Source: JAEZDR01 sp039811185
GTDB lineage: Bacteria > Bacteroidota > Bacteroidia > Chitinophagales > Chitinophagaceae
Direction: 5' to 3'
NCBI GenBank assembly: GCA_039811185.1
Contig: JBDHYF010000011.1
Location: forward strand, 1-64,000
DNA: 64,000 bases
Positions within the stretch are counted from its first letter, which is position 1, and every line of letters begins with the position of its first letter. Of this stretch, positions 34,485 through 43,670 are shown one piece after another. The translations under genes and the position numbers were made by a program. Below the pieces are notes generated by a model. The model was not told the origin of the DNA and did no database searches. It saw nothing but the letters and a program-made list of their open reading frames with translations.

Positions 34485-34821
34485 CCAGATTCCCGGTCTC
34501 ACACCTGAGGAGATGTTATACCTTGAGCATCTTACAAAAGCGCTTTCCGCTCAACAACTTCAAACCTTTATTCTGTTCTACAACAGTAAGCGAAAATCGC
34601 AGGACAATATGCTGCTGTATTGCATTTTGGGGTTAGTGGTGGTGCCGGGATTGCAGCGTTTTTTAACCGGACAGATTGGAGTCGGCCTACTTTATCTTTT
34701 CACGTTAGGCCTGTGTTGGATCGGCTCTATCGTCGACTTAGTAAACTATAAAAAGCTTGCAAGCGAGTACAATCAGAAGGCAGCGCTTGAGGCCCTCGCC
34801 CTTTCGGGTTCGCGGCTGTAG
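34465..34821 (+). CDS. TM2-domain membrane protein
   Basis: 118 residues. A hydrophilic N-terminal helix region (LTPEEMLYLEHLTKALSAQQ) is followed by two membrane spans joined by a short turn (LQRFLTGQIGVGLLYLF, then LGLCWIGSIVDL), the TM2 signature with G-x-H/Q-rich turn and the acidic D after the second span. The function is unknown. It overlaps the DUF2752 gene by 20 bases and is convergent with the long PKD gene, 13 bases away. Confidence 0.85.
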   Translation: MQSAFVNQIPGLTPEEMLYLEHLTKALSAQQLQTFILFYNSKRKSQDNMLLYCILGLVVVPGLQRFLTGQIGVGLLYLFTLGLCWIGSIVDLVNYKKLASEYNQKAALEALALSGSRL

Positions 34822-34825
34822 TAAA

Positions 34826-34855
34826 AATGCGGCGCTATTTCATCAGCGCCACATT
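34826..34855 (-). terminator. Terminator formed by the last codons of the PKD-protein gene
   Basis: On the minus strand AATGTGGCGCT pairs with AGCGCCGCATT (11 pairs, one G-U), followed by TTT. The stem's first arm is the coding sequence for the final N-V-A-L residues. The end of the loop and the start of the second arm carry the TAG stop. Confidence 0.65.
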
Positions 34856-37800
34856 TCCTTTATAGCTATACGGCACATTGTTGTCGCATAGCACATCGCA
34901 AACATAAATGTATACATCGCTGCTTGCTGTGCGGCCGTTTATTTTTCCATCCCATGCGTTCGAAAGGCTGTTATCCGGAACATAATTGGCTCTTTCAAAA
35001 ACCACTCTTCCAAAACGGTCGAATACACGGAACGATTTTATCAGCTTAATACCTTTTGCCCTCACCAGAAAATGGTCGTTCACGCCATCATCATCGGGTG
35101 TAAACGCATTCGGGATGAACACCTGAGCGCTTTCGCAGAAAACTTTTACACACATCGTATCTTTTGCAATACAGCCAAATGCATTCTTTGCTTCCAGCGT
35201 GTAGCAGGCATCGCCTTTTACATCGATGGCAGGCTCCGGACAAGTGGCACAATTCACCGAGCCATTGTCGGAAATCCACTTCCAGTCAGTAACCGGGCCG
35301 TTCACCACCTTGGGCTGCAATTTCAAATCGCTTCCTGTTGCCAGCACTTTGTCGTTACCGAGGCTAACATAGAGCGGCTGGCTGACGGTTACTTTTCGAT
35401 ACACGGTATCGGAGAAGCATTTCGCGTCATCTGTTCCTGCTACGCCAATTGTGATGGTTGCTGCCGGAGCAATCTTTATAGAAGAGGCGTTCAGATTTGT
35501 ATAATGGACACCTTGCGTAAACCATTTATAGGACGAAGCGCCTGAGGCAGACAGAATCACAGCTTCTCCGGCGCATACACTGTCGAACGAAGAGAGCGTT
35601 ACTGCAACAGGCTGAACTACGTTGATATAAGTTGAATCGCTTGCGCTGCAACCATTTGCCGCCGTTCCGGTTATTACGTACTGAACCGACTGCTGCGGTG
35701 TTGCCTTCGGATTTGGACACTGAATGCAGCTAAGTCCGTTTACCGGCGACCACTGATAGCTTTGTGCGCCCGAAGCCTGCAACTGAACAGTAGTGCCTTT
35801 ACAAATTGTTTGCGGCTGAGGTGCTTTCACATTCGGCTTTGGCTTAATTACAATGGTATGTAAAGCGGTATCTGAACATCCGTAAACGGTAGCGGCTATT
35901 AGACGCGTTTGGAAGCTGCCGGCCGAAACGTAGTTCACGACTGCATTTGGCGTAAATGCGCTCAGGTTATTTGCAAACTCCCAACTATAAAAACCGATAG
36001 AATCGTTGGAGTAGACCGCCGATTGATAATTGATTTTATAGTCCTGACAGGAAACAGTATCGGCAATAATTTTTGCAGCAGGTTTGCTGTGTACCTGAAC
36101 CGCAACCGAAGTGGTAAGCGTGTCTTTACACCCGCTGTTCGACGTTACAATTAAGCGAACGGGCCATTGGTTGCTTGATTGGTAGGTGTAAACCGGATTT
36201 GCGCTACCGGAAAAGCCGTTGGTTCCGAATTTCCATTGCCAGGTTTTAATTCCATGATGCGACTTCGATGAATCGAGAAACTGCACAGTTGTGCTGCCGC
36301 AGTCGATTGTTTTTCCGGTGGAAAACGCTGCCTTTACAGCATCCGCTTTAATAGTATCCTTGCCATTTAATGTAATGGTGCAAGCGCCGTTTTGCCCGGC
36401 ATACAAAATAGCTTTGGGCAAATAGTTTCCTGCTGTTTTATAGGTATAGAAAACGGTTTTATCGTTTGTTGTAATGCTGTTGCCGTCGCCAAAAAGTATT
36501 TTCACTGAGTCAACGTTGTTCGCTACGATCTGAAATTTAACGGCGGTGGTGTTACAAGTTGTGCCGCCATTATAGGAGAACGATCCCGAAGAAGGCGCAA
36601 TGACAATTTTGCGCACCGCATCCATTGTACAGTTGTTGCTCTTTACTTTTAATATAGCATAATAAGTGCCATAAGCGGTGTAGCTGTGTGTTACCGCCTG
36701 CCCTGTGTCCGATGTACCATCGCCAAACGTCCAGCTTGCCGATGTGCTTGCGCCGCTGAGATTGGTAAAGCTGATGCTGTAGGGCAAGCAGTTTCCGGTT
36801 GAATCGCTTATGCTGAAAGACGGCTGCAACTTTTTAATCATTACCGGTTGAAAGATTGTATCCGACGCACACACATTCGTAGCTATCAATCTTACATTGA
36901 AGGTGTCTGCTACAGCGGAGGTGAAGGTGTGTGTTGCATGCACGCCGTTGAATTGTTGGCCGTCGCCGAAGTTCCAGGTATAGCTCACGCCTGCCTCCAC
37001 ATTGGTATTTTGAAAGCTCACCGGCAGAGGGGAACATCCTTCAATCATGCTTGCAGTAAATGAAGCTGTCGGGTTTTGAATCACTTCAATCTTGATCGCG
37101 TTGCTCACATCAGCCTTGCCCGAACAGGCGGCTGTTGAAACGGCGCGTCTCACCCAAATTGTTTGTGTTAGAGCTGTGGGCTGATAGTCCTTTGCGATTG
37201 CCGAAGTCAGCACCGTCCAGTTCATGCTATCCGTGCTGTATTCCCACTGATAAAGGAAGGCGGCATCTGCACCGGCCACCGGCATGCTTCCATAAATTGT
37301 TGATGGAAGTGTGTTCACACAAACCGGCTGAATGGCAGCGATTGTGTTGTTGCGTATGGTTTCGTAAACAATAATGTGTTTGCTGTAAGAATAGCTGCTG
37401 CAGTTTCCCGAGATTATTTGTCGGCGGATATAAATAGACGAATCGGCTGAAAGCTGGTAACTGTCGCTGTTTGCGCCGGCAATGTCTGTCCACTTAAGGC
37501 CATCGGCAGATTGCTGCCATTGAAAAAGATAGGTTCCTGTACCGCCGGCGAAGGTGTGATTTGCCATGGATATGGCGGTTTGATAGCATGTGCGGATGGT
37601 TGCTGTATCAATCTGGTTTTTCAGTTCTGGAAGCACTGTAATCGATACCGTGTCGGCGAGTGCACAACCGTTATTCGCAATTGTCCAGGCAAATTGATAG
37701 TTGCCCGGTTGTAAGCCCGATACCTGCGTTATTGGCAAAGCGGTGTTGCTGAACACTACGACTGAAGGGCCGGAAATCATTTTCCACTCACCCGTTTCTG

Positions 37801-40063
37801 TGCCCTGCGGCGCATTGGCGGAGAGATGAACCGATGGTTGATAGCAATAAACGGAGTCGATTCCCGCGGCGGGCTGTGTGAGTGCAGGAAGCACCGTTAC
37901 AGTGGTTATGGGGGATGTTACCGCACTGCAATTGCCGTTTTTTACAATCGCTTTGTATTGCGTAGTCGCGGTTAGGTTCTGTATGAAAATTGCGGCTGAC
38001 GTGTCGCTGATTTTTTGCCAGGTTGCGCCGCTATCGGTTGAATATTCCCAGTGAAGAATAGATCCGGTGTGATTTGTGAGTTGAATGGTCCCTGAATTTT
38101 GTCCGTAACAAACCGCGTAGCCGGATGTGATTTGCCCGCCCGTGCTTTGCAGAGAAGTGCTGATGGCAACGGTTTGCGTGGCCGTAGCGATTCCGCAGTT
38201 ATTGCCAAAAGAAAGCTGAACGGTATAAACGGCATCCTCGCTGAAGCTGACTTGTGGATAGGGAGATTGTGCGGTGGTGCCGTTTACGAAAGTATAAGCG
38301 CCTCCGGTCACCACCCAGTTGTAAGTTGGGTTTGCTTCGAAAGAATTATAGTTGGGTTTATGCAAACTGTCTGTTCCGAAGTCGATGGTTAGCGGTGCGC
38401 AATAAGTTTGCTTAGCCGGAAGATTCACTTTTGGTTTGGGTAACACATTCACGATGGTTGAATCGCTGAAGAAGGTACCGCAAGTGTTGGACAGAGAAAG
38501 CGAAAGATAGTATTTGCCTTCCTGAGCAAAGTTGAAGTCCGAATTATTCGCACTGTTCGGCGTTGCGGTATAGGTGGCAGCGCCCGGCTGTATCAATGCG
38601 TTCGTGTAAAAGTCAATCACATTCCAGTTTGCGGTAAAGGGTTCACACAAACCCTGGTTACTGCTGTTTTGAACCTGAAAATTTAGAGGCGCGCAGCCTG
38701 CAACAGAATCGGCCGCATTCACTTTTATTTGCGGCTGTGGTACTATGTCGATACAAATGCTGTCGGATATTTCACTTACCAGACAACTTCCATTGTCCAC
38801 TACGAGGCGGATATAGTGTTTGCCCGGCGTGGTAAATTTATGAGTGAGGTTGGCGCCGCCCACCTGAACGTTCATATTTTGTTGAACGGCTATGCCATCT
38901 ACAAACCAAAAATAGTCTGCATTAATTGTACAGGTATTTCCAAATGATGCCTGTCCGGGGTCGGTAGTGTTTGTAAAAGTTACGTTCGTGTTTACGCAAG
39001 CATTTTTAGGAAATGTAAACCCTGCAATGGGCTTCTTGAAGATGCGCGCTTTTGTTTGTACCATCGGTGTTTCACAGCCCTGAGGAGAGTTCCAGGGAAG
39101 CAGGGCAGAGATAGTGATATTGTAGGTTTTGCCGCTTTGGTTGCACGAGGTTACCTGATAAGAATGTTTGATGATGCCGTTCACGTCCATGAGGTCGCAA
39201 TAGCTAAACACTTCCGTGGTGCCATCGCCCCAAACAACTTTGTATTTAATGCCCGGAAAATTTTCGCCGATGCCGCCTGTGTACGCTTCTGTACCAACCT
39301 GAAATTGCATGGTATCCGGAATACAGCCCTGTTGCTCGCCTTCAGTTGCCAGCTGCAGTCTGTTCGGAGCGTTCACCAGCAGATATCCTTTTGTGCTGAT
39401 GATGCCGTTGAGCTTTGCAATGGCCACATAACTGTAATAGTTCCTTTCCAGATTTACGGTTGCCTGATTGCTGATGTATTTTGTAGTGGTGTCGATATCG
39501 CCGGTGATTTGATTTTTCAAAACGGCTGAAACCGCTGCGCCCGCTGTGCTTTGGTTAAGCAGCATAAAGTTATTCTGGACCGTGATGGGACTTTTACACC
39601 AGCCAAACGCATAGTCGGCCGTGAGCACCCGGTTGGAACTTAGCGGCACTGTTTTCACTTTTACAATATTGGCTGAAGTGTTTGCTTCAACCGAAAATGC
39701 CGGCGATGGATCGGAAACAGTAACCGGATGCGTTGTTTTTATGCGCACTTGATAATTCGTACCTGCGGTTGCACTTGCCGGAATAACACCGTTTACAAAA
39801 AGGCTGTAGCTTCCGGAGAATGTGCCGATCAGTTTTTCATTGGCGAAGTTTCCGTTCTCATCGGAAAGGTAGGCGTAGAACTTATTATTGTCCTGAAAGC
39901 ACATGCCGTTTTTAAGCGGGACTGCAATATCTGACGACCGGCCATACTGGCCTGTGATGAAGATGGAAGAGTCGATGCTTACTGATTGAGCCTGTAATTC
40001 TCCGGCTGCAACAGCTAACAGCAAAGCGAATAAAATAGATAGTTTTCTTGCACACGAGATCAT
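34835..40063 (-). CDS. Giant PKD-repeat surface protein with gliding-type (type B) T9SS C-terminus
   Basis: 1742 residues. A signal peptide (to GELQAQ) is followed by many Ig-like/PKD repeats with the W-x-F-GDG signature (TWNFGDGQQF, SWTFGDGTSD, KILFGDGNSI, and degenerate W-K-F-G forms). The last about 90 residues are the gliding-motility-associated C-terminal domain (CHU_C, type B sorting): VFIPNAFTPDDDGVNDHFLV, then FRVFDRFGRVVFE and AWDGKINGR. Such proteins are exported by the SprA-type translocon and displayed at the cell surface, often as adhesins. A lone Cys-rich pattern through the repeats suggests disulfides. No partner outer-membrane PorP/SprF-like gene is next to it. Confidence 0.9.
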   Translation of the reverse strand: MISCARKLSILFALLLAVAAGELQAQSVSIDSSIFITGQYGRSSDIAVPLKNGMCFQDNNKFYAYLSDENGNFANEKLIGTFSGSYSLFVNGVIPASATAGTNYQVRIKTTHPVTVSDPSPAFSVEANTSANIVKVKTVPLSSNRVLTADYAFGWCKSPITVQNNFMLLNQSTAGAAVSAVLKNQITGDIDTTTKYISNQATVNLERNYYSYVAIAKLNGIISTKGYLLVNAPNRLQLATEGEQQGCIPDTMQFQVGTEAYTGGIGENFPGIKYKVVWGDGTTEVFSYCDLMDVNGIIKHSYQVTSCNQSGKTYNITISALLPWNSPQGCETPMVQTKARIFKKPIAGFTFPKNACVNTNVTFTNTTDPGQASFGNTCTINADYFWFVDGIAVQQNMNVQVGGANLTHKFTTPGKHYIRLVVDNGSCLVSEISDSICIDIVPQPQIKVNAADSVAGCAPLNFQVQNSSNQGLCEPFTANWNVIDFYTNALIQPGAATYTATPNSANNSDFNFAQEGKYYLSLSLSNTCGTFFSDSTIVNVLPKPKVNLPAKQTYCAPLTIDFGTDSLHKPNYNSFEANPTYNWVVTGGAYTFVNGTTAQSPYPQVSFSEDAVYTVQLSFGNNCGIATATQTVAISTSLQSTGGQITSGYAVCYGQNSGTIQLTNHTGSILHWEYSTDSGATWQKISDTSAAIFIQNLTATTQYKAIVKNGNCSAVTSPITTVTVLPALTQPAAGIDSVYCYQPSVHLSANAPQGTETGEWKMISGPSVVVFSNTALPITQVSGLQPGNYQFAWTIANNGCALADTVSITVLPELKNQIDTATIRTCYQTAISMANHTFAGGTGTYLFQWQQSADGLKWTDIAGANSDSYQLSADSSIYIRRQIISGNCSSYSYSKHIIVYETIRNNTIAAIQPVCVNTLPSTIYGSMPVAGADAAFLYQWEYSTDSMNWTVLTSAIAKDYQPTALTQTIWVRRAVSTAACSGKADVSNAIKIEVIQNPTASFTASMIEGCSPLPVSFQNTNVEAGVSYTWNFGDGQQFNGVHATHTFTSAVADTFNVRLIATNVCASDTIFQPVMIKKLQPSFSISDSTGNCLPYSISFTNLSGASTSASWTFGDGTSDTGQAVTHSYTAYGTYYAILKVKSNNCTMDAVRKIVIAPSSGSFSYNGGTTCNTTAVKFQIVANNVDSVKILFGDGNSITTNDKTVFYTYKTAGNYLPKAILYAGQNGACTITLNGKDTIKADAVKAAFSTGKTIDCGSTTVQFLDSSKSHHGIKTWQWKFGTNGFSGSANPVYTYQSSNQWPVRLIVTSNSGCKDTLTTSVAVQVHSKPAAKIIADTVSCQDYKINYQSAVYSNDSIGFYSWEFANNLSAFTPNAVVNYVSAGSFQTRLIAATVYGCSDTALHTIVIKPKPNVKAPQPQTICKGTTVQLQASGAQSYQWSPVNGLSCIQCPNPKATPQQSVQYVITGTAANGCSASDSTYINVVQPVAVTLSSFDSVCAGEAVILSASGASSYKWFTQGVHYTNLNASSIKIAPAATITIGVAGTDDAKCFSDTVYRKVTVSQPLYVSLGNDKVLATGSDLKLQPKVVNGPVTDWKWISDNGSVNCATCPEPAIDVKGDACYTLEAKNAFGCIAKDTMCVKVFCESAQVFIPNAFTPDDDGVNDHFLVRAKGIKLIKSFRVFDRFGRVVFERANYVPDNSLSNAWDGKINGRTASSDVYIYVCDVLCDNNVPYSYKGNVALMK

Positions 40064-40384
40064 GGTATTCTGGAATGGTTTTTCGCTGCCAAAATACCAT
40101 TTTATTGTGCGGCTGAATATGATGAAAACGTTGCAGCAAGAAGGTTTTAGCGGAAATAAGGGATACGCAAAAATGCAGTAAGTAGTAACACTTAAATTAA
40201 AGGGATGCTTAAGGTGGTTTGTAAAATTTTAAGGAAGCAGAAAAGCAAAAAATGCATCATTAAACGATGGAAGGCGAAGGGCCGCGCGATTGACGCGGCA
40301 TCCTTTTTTGCTGCGTCAAAAAAGATATAGCGGAAAGCGCGTTGAAGCAGCCGATAGAAGAGTTACGGCACATGGCCCCAAAAA
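40064..40384. repeat. 321-base intergenic region holding REP-like element (copy B)
   Basis: The gap lies between the giant PKD gene's start and the methyltransferase gene's end, so it holds the PKD gene's promoter. The repeat core spans 40281-40338. A first hairpin GCCGCG/CGCGGC (40281-40299) is followed by ATCCTTTTTT (40300-40309) pairing with AAAAAAGAT (40318-40326), again with one bulged C, and then GCGGAAAGCG. This repeats the architecture of the element at 3274-3320. I see no gene in the gap. Confidence 0.6.
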
Positions 40385-41284
40385 TTATTGCTTGGTAAGA
40401 CAATAAATTACCGAAGAACATTTTTTTACGTTCGACTTTGCCTGCCGGTTGCTTTTATAGCCATTGATGAGCGCTGAAAACACATTGAGCTTTCCTGTTT
40501 TGTATTTTTCGCTCAGCATACATACGTAGTAACTGTCGAACCACATGGGATAGTGGCCGGCCACTTTGAAGTTATGACGGTTCATAAAGTACTCCATGCT
40601 TTCGGGAGAAAAATGCCAGAGGTGGCGCGGCACATCGTAGGCGGCCCAGAAATTTTTGTACAAGTTTGCATCGTAAGAGGTATGGTTGGGAACAGCTATA
40701 ATGAGCCTGCCATGCGGCTTTAGGAGTTTATAGAAGTGTTCGGCATATTCATGTAGCTGATGCACGTGTTCGAGCACATGCCAGAGCGTTATGCAATCGA
40801 AACTGAATTGGGGAAGGCTAAAGAAATCCTCTGCCGGCAACAATTGAATTTTATTTACGGCTTCGGCATTTTTTCGGGCCGTTTCATCGGGTTCAATTGC
40901 CGTTACGCGCCAGCCCGACGCCTGCATATAAGCCGGAAAATATCCGGTGCCTGCGCCAATGTCCAGTAAGCTACCGGTTTGTTTTTGCGTGAGGGTTTGT
41001 ATCAGTTTCTTTTTCGACTGAAGGGTTTGTTTTCGAACGAGGTGATACAACTGCTGAATCAGCCCTTTGTTTTGGTTTGAATGGGAGATATAATTTTCGC
41101 TTTTATAAAAGGCGCCAATTTCTTTTTGTGAAGGGATGTTTTGTGTAAAGCGAAAGCCGCAACCGTTGCACTGCCACAGCTCAAAATCCTGATGCGACAC
41201 AGTAAAATCGGTGGCGGTTAAAACTTGTTTTATCTGGTTGTTGTTACAAAGCGGGCAAGTTTTAAAATGTATTTTGTTCTCCAT
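40385..41284 (-). CDS. Class I SAM-dependent methyltransferase with N-terminal zinc ribbon
   Basis: 299 residues. Two Cys pairs near the start (CPLCNN and CNGCGFRF) form a zinc-ribbon-like knuckle. The Rossmann methyltransferase core follows, with motif I LLDIGAGTGYFPAYM, the acidic end of strand 2 (AIEPDE), DCITLWHVLEHV and LKPHGRLIIAVPN. The DVPRHLWHFSPES stretch is typical of sugar- or lipid-linked-intermediate methyltransferases. The substrate is unknown. Its ATG overlaps the HU-domain gene's stop by one base (TAATG), indicating translational coupling with that gene. Confidence 0.85.
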   Translation of the reverse strand: MENKIHFKTCPLCNNNQIKQVLTATDFTVSHQDFELWQCNGCGFRFTQNIPSQKEIGAFYKSENYISHSNQNKGLIQQLYHLVRKQTLQSKKKLIQTLTQKQTGSLLDIGAGTGYFPAYMQASGWRVTAIEPDETARKNAEAVNKIQLLPAEDFFSLPQFSFDCITLWHVLEHVHQLHEYAEHFYKLLKPHGRLIIAVPNHTSYDANLYKNFWAAYDVPRHLWHFSPESMEYFMNRHNFKVAGHYPMWFDSYYVCMLSEKYKTGKLNVFSALINGYKSNRQAKSNVKKCSSVIYCLTKQ

Positions 41285-41937
41285 TAAACCGTGAGTCTTC
41301 CATTAAAAATAAAATATACGAGCAGCACCAGAATTCCGAGCAGAAACAGTGCAAGCGCGCCTTTGTGCCATTTAGGTCGTAGTGTAACAGGCTGCGTATG
41401 TTCGGGTGCTTCGCTGATGTGAAGTGGAACTTCGGATGTATCGCTGTGCGTGGTTTCTTCTGTATCGGACCACAGGATGCTTTTTCTTTTTTTCGGTGCT
41501 TCCGGCTCCGCAAAAGCTTCTTTGTTCGGCGATGCCGGCGGTATTCGGCCGGCGCGAAGTGTGGGAAGATAAGTGTCGACTACATAGTCGGGTTTAAAAC
41601 TGTAAACGCCTGGATATTCTTCGGTTAATGTTCCAAGGCCTGCAATGGTATAGTTATGATCGGTGTTCAACCGGTTTTTTGCTGATTGTATGAAAGCATT
41701 AAAGAGCTCAATGGCTTTTAATTCGCTGATGCCCTCCTGTCTGGCTAAAAAGTCGAAGAACTTTTTGTCGGCCATAGAATTTTCGTGGGTGAAGGTGATG
41801 GCCTGTACCGGTGGCGAAATTTTTTCATCGGAATAGTTCAGACGCGCAGAACGATGTTCCACAGCAAAAGTGCCGATGTACGGCAGCGATAAATTTTTGT
41901 TGAGAACAAGGTATTTAATAAGCAACTCTGGTTTCAC
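41284..41937 (-). CDS. HU-CCDC81-domain membrane protein
   Basis: 217 residues. Two tandem HU-like domains of the bacterial CCDC81 type are visible: PELLIKYLVLNKNLSLPYIG (domain 1, residues 2-50) and EGISELKAIELFNAFIQSAK with YTIAGLGTLTEE (domain 2, to about 130). A polar linker and one membrane span near the C-terminus (LALFLLGILVLLVYFIF) follow. Family members are thought to link DNA-binding-like domains to the envelope; the role is uncertain. The start is taken as GTG 41937, exactly where family members begin. A -7-like TATATTCG lies 17 bases before it. A longer frame from 42063 would run inside the upstream barrel gene and is unlikely. Confidence 0.75.
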   Translation of the reverse strand: MKPELLIKYLVLNKNLSLPYIGTFAVEHRSARLNYSDEKISPPVQAITFTHENSMADKKFFDFLARQEGISELKAIELFNAFIQSAKNRLNTDHNYTIAGLGTLTEEYPGVYSFKPDYVVDTYLPTLRAGRIPPASPNKEAFAEPEAPKKRKSILWSDTEETTHSDTSEVPLHISEAPEHTQPVTLRPKWHKGALALFLLGILVLLVYFIFNGRLTV

Positions 41938-41954
41938 CTGAAAATAATTTTTAG

Positions 41955-41962
41955 CGAATATA
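41955..41962 (-). promoter_or_regulatory. -7-like TATATTCG before the HU-CCDC81 gene
   Basis: One mismatch to TAnnTTTG, 17 bases before the proposed GTG start. Its place after the barrel gene's stop supports that start and an internal promoter. Confidence 0.4.
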
Positions 41963-41992
41963 AATGAGGTACCGCTTACCGAGGCCGATTTA

Positions 41993-43663
41993 TTATTTAA
42001 AACGATAGATGATGCCGCCGAGTACCTGAAATCCCAACACTTCATAATGATTCCACCTTTCATAGCGGCTGTTGAGAATGTTGTTCATCTGCACCCAAAC
42101 ATCCAGCTTCGGCATAATGGAAAATTCGGCGCCTAAGCTCAGGTCGATTCCTGCTCGCTGCTTTGCACTTTCAAAGGTGTTGACGGCCGTTTTAATTCGG
42201 TATTGCGGCCCTTCGAAAAAATGAAAGTCAGACTTCACGAGGAGGTCTTTCAATACCTTCCATCTTACGCCGGCATTCACTTCTATGGGCAAATAATGCC
42301 ATGCCCTGTCGTACACTTCCTGGGAGCCGTATTGGCTTAGCGTTAACGCCGAATGGAGCGAAATTTTTTCCTGAAAGGTATAGGAGAGTTCGCCGTGAAG
42401 GCGGAAGATATTCATGGATGGTTCGTATAGCGTTTCGAATCCTTTTTGTGTAAGAGTGTCGTTCACAAAAAGCGGCGCGTAGTAAGCCCGGATAAATGAC
42501 ACTTTTGCGAGATAGTTTATATGGTTGCCGGCTGCTCCTTTAAGGCCGGCGTATAATTCGTTTTTGCGCGTGTTTGCAAAAGCCAACGGCTGGTAGAGAT
42601 AGGGATTGACACCCGACAACCGGCTATAAGTGTTCTTTTCGTAAACGCCTTTCCATCCGGCCATCAGTGCAAACGGAAGCCCGCCAACCGTTGCCTCAGC
42701 CTCCACATTGGGCAGCAGTTTAAACTCGCTGTTGTCCCAGGAAGGCGTAATACCGGCGTTTATCTTCAACCCGTTTTTTTGATATTGCACCGAGGGCGCA
42801 AACTGAAAAAGGTTGTTGTTCACCGAAACAGCGTTGCTCTTGTAATTCGTGATGTCTGCATCGATCTGTAAACGAAGTGAAAGCTCGTCTGTAAACACTT
42901 TTGTGAATGGAGCAGTCAGGCGCAGATTCAATTCGTTTGCATCGCGGTTGTCGGTGAGGTATTCAACAGCAATCTTTGGTGAATAAAAAATTCCAAACTC
43001 AGTTTTTACGCGGTTTTTAAAAGCCGCTTCGAGGCCTACCCGGGTAAAACGGTTTTTCAGTGAATCGCGATTCGGAGTCAGCGTTTTTGGCTCGTATCCG
43101 TATTGGTGGTAGGTATCGTTTTTAAAGTATAGTTTTCCCAACCATTCATGGTGTGTGGGTGTAAGGTGCATCCCATTCACTTCGGCTAACACGTTGCTGT
43201 ATTGCTGATGTGCGAGACTGCCTTTTGATGAGACATACTTTACCCGGCCATTCAGATACTGTGTGCTTCCATTGCCAACAGAACCCATTGCGTCGAGATA
43301 GGGCGTCGTCTGACTTCCGAAACCCGCTTTTACCCAAGCCGTATTCGTCCACACCTCATCCGCATCTGTTTCCAGGGCAAGTGGCTGAAGGGGCAGCGGC
43401 TCGTAGTTAAAGAACAGATTTTGAGACGGCACATTATAGCGGAAGTTTTTTTCTCCGCCGACTTCTGCTGCGGGCACTGAGGCGCTGAAGTTGATTTTCG
43501 GACTTACCTTTAAAACAGGTTTATAGGCCGACGTAATCACCACAGTTTCCGGCTTGGAAGTATCGCTGTTCAGCCGGGTGGTTTTTTTCTTCTGCGCTTC
43601 GCCGGTAAACGATAAAAGCAGTAAAGAAAATATCAGGACAGATGATTGTACAGTCTTTTTCAT
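41993..43663 (-). CDS. Outer-membrane beta-barrel protein paired with TPR protein
   Basis: 556 residues. A signal peptide (to TGEAQ) is followed by a short region with ETVVITSAYKPVLKVSPKI, then about 480 residues of alternating amphipathic strands with aromatic girdles (TAWVKAGFGSQTTPYLDAMG, NHINYLAKVSFIRAYYAP) and a TonB-receptor-like end (MNNILNSRYERWNHYEVLG) closing on a barrel strand with terminal F-K. There is no recognisable plug domain, so this is not a standard TonB-dependent receptor. It lies 7 bases after the TPR gene, and the two are probably one functional unit. The substrate is unknown. Confidence 0.78.
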   Translation of the reverse strand: MKKTVQSSVLIFSLLLLSFTGEAQKKKTTRLNSDTSKPETVVITSAYKPVLKVSPKINFSASVPAAEVGGEKNFRYNVPSQNLFFNYEPLPLQPLALETDADEVWTNTAWVKAGFGSQTTPYLDAMGSVGNGSTQYLNGRVKYVSSKGSLAHQQYSNVLAEVNGMHLTPTHHEWLGKLYFKNDTYHQYGYEPKTLTPNRDSLKNRFTRVGLEAAFKNRVKTEFGIFYSPKIAVEYLTDNRDANELNLRLTAPFTKVFTDELSLRLQIDADITNYKSNAVSVNNNLFQFAPSVQYQKNGLKINAGITPSWDNSEFKLLPNVEAEATVGGLPFALMAGWKGVYEKNTYSRLSGVNPYLYQPLAFANTRKNELYAGLKGAAGNHINYLAKVSFIRAYYAPLFVNDTLTQKGFETLYEPSMNIFRLHGELSYTFQEKISLHSALTLSQYGSQEVYDRAWHYLPIEVNAGVRWKVLKDLLVKSDFHFFEGPQYRIKTAVNTFESAKQRAGIDLSLGAEFSIMPKLDVWVQMNNILNSRYERWNHYEVLGFQVLGGIIYRFK

Positions 43664-43670
43664 GCGTTAA

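Noticed and set aside
34835..40063. Repeated segments read as a possible CRISPR or tandem DNA array
   Set aside because: The repeats are protein-level PKD domains; DNA repeats of constant length with spacers are not present.
41938..42063. Upstream extension of the HU-CCDC81 gene
   Set aside because: It lies mostly inside the barrel gene, adds residues not in the family, and a -7-like element and family alignment favour GTG 41937.
41993..43663. TonB-dependent receptor
   Set aside because: The C-terminus resembles one, but the plug domain and TonB box are not visible and the length (556) is too short.
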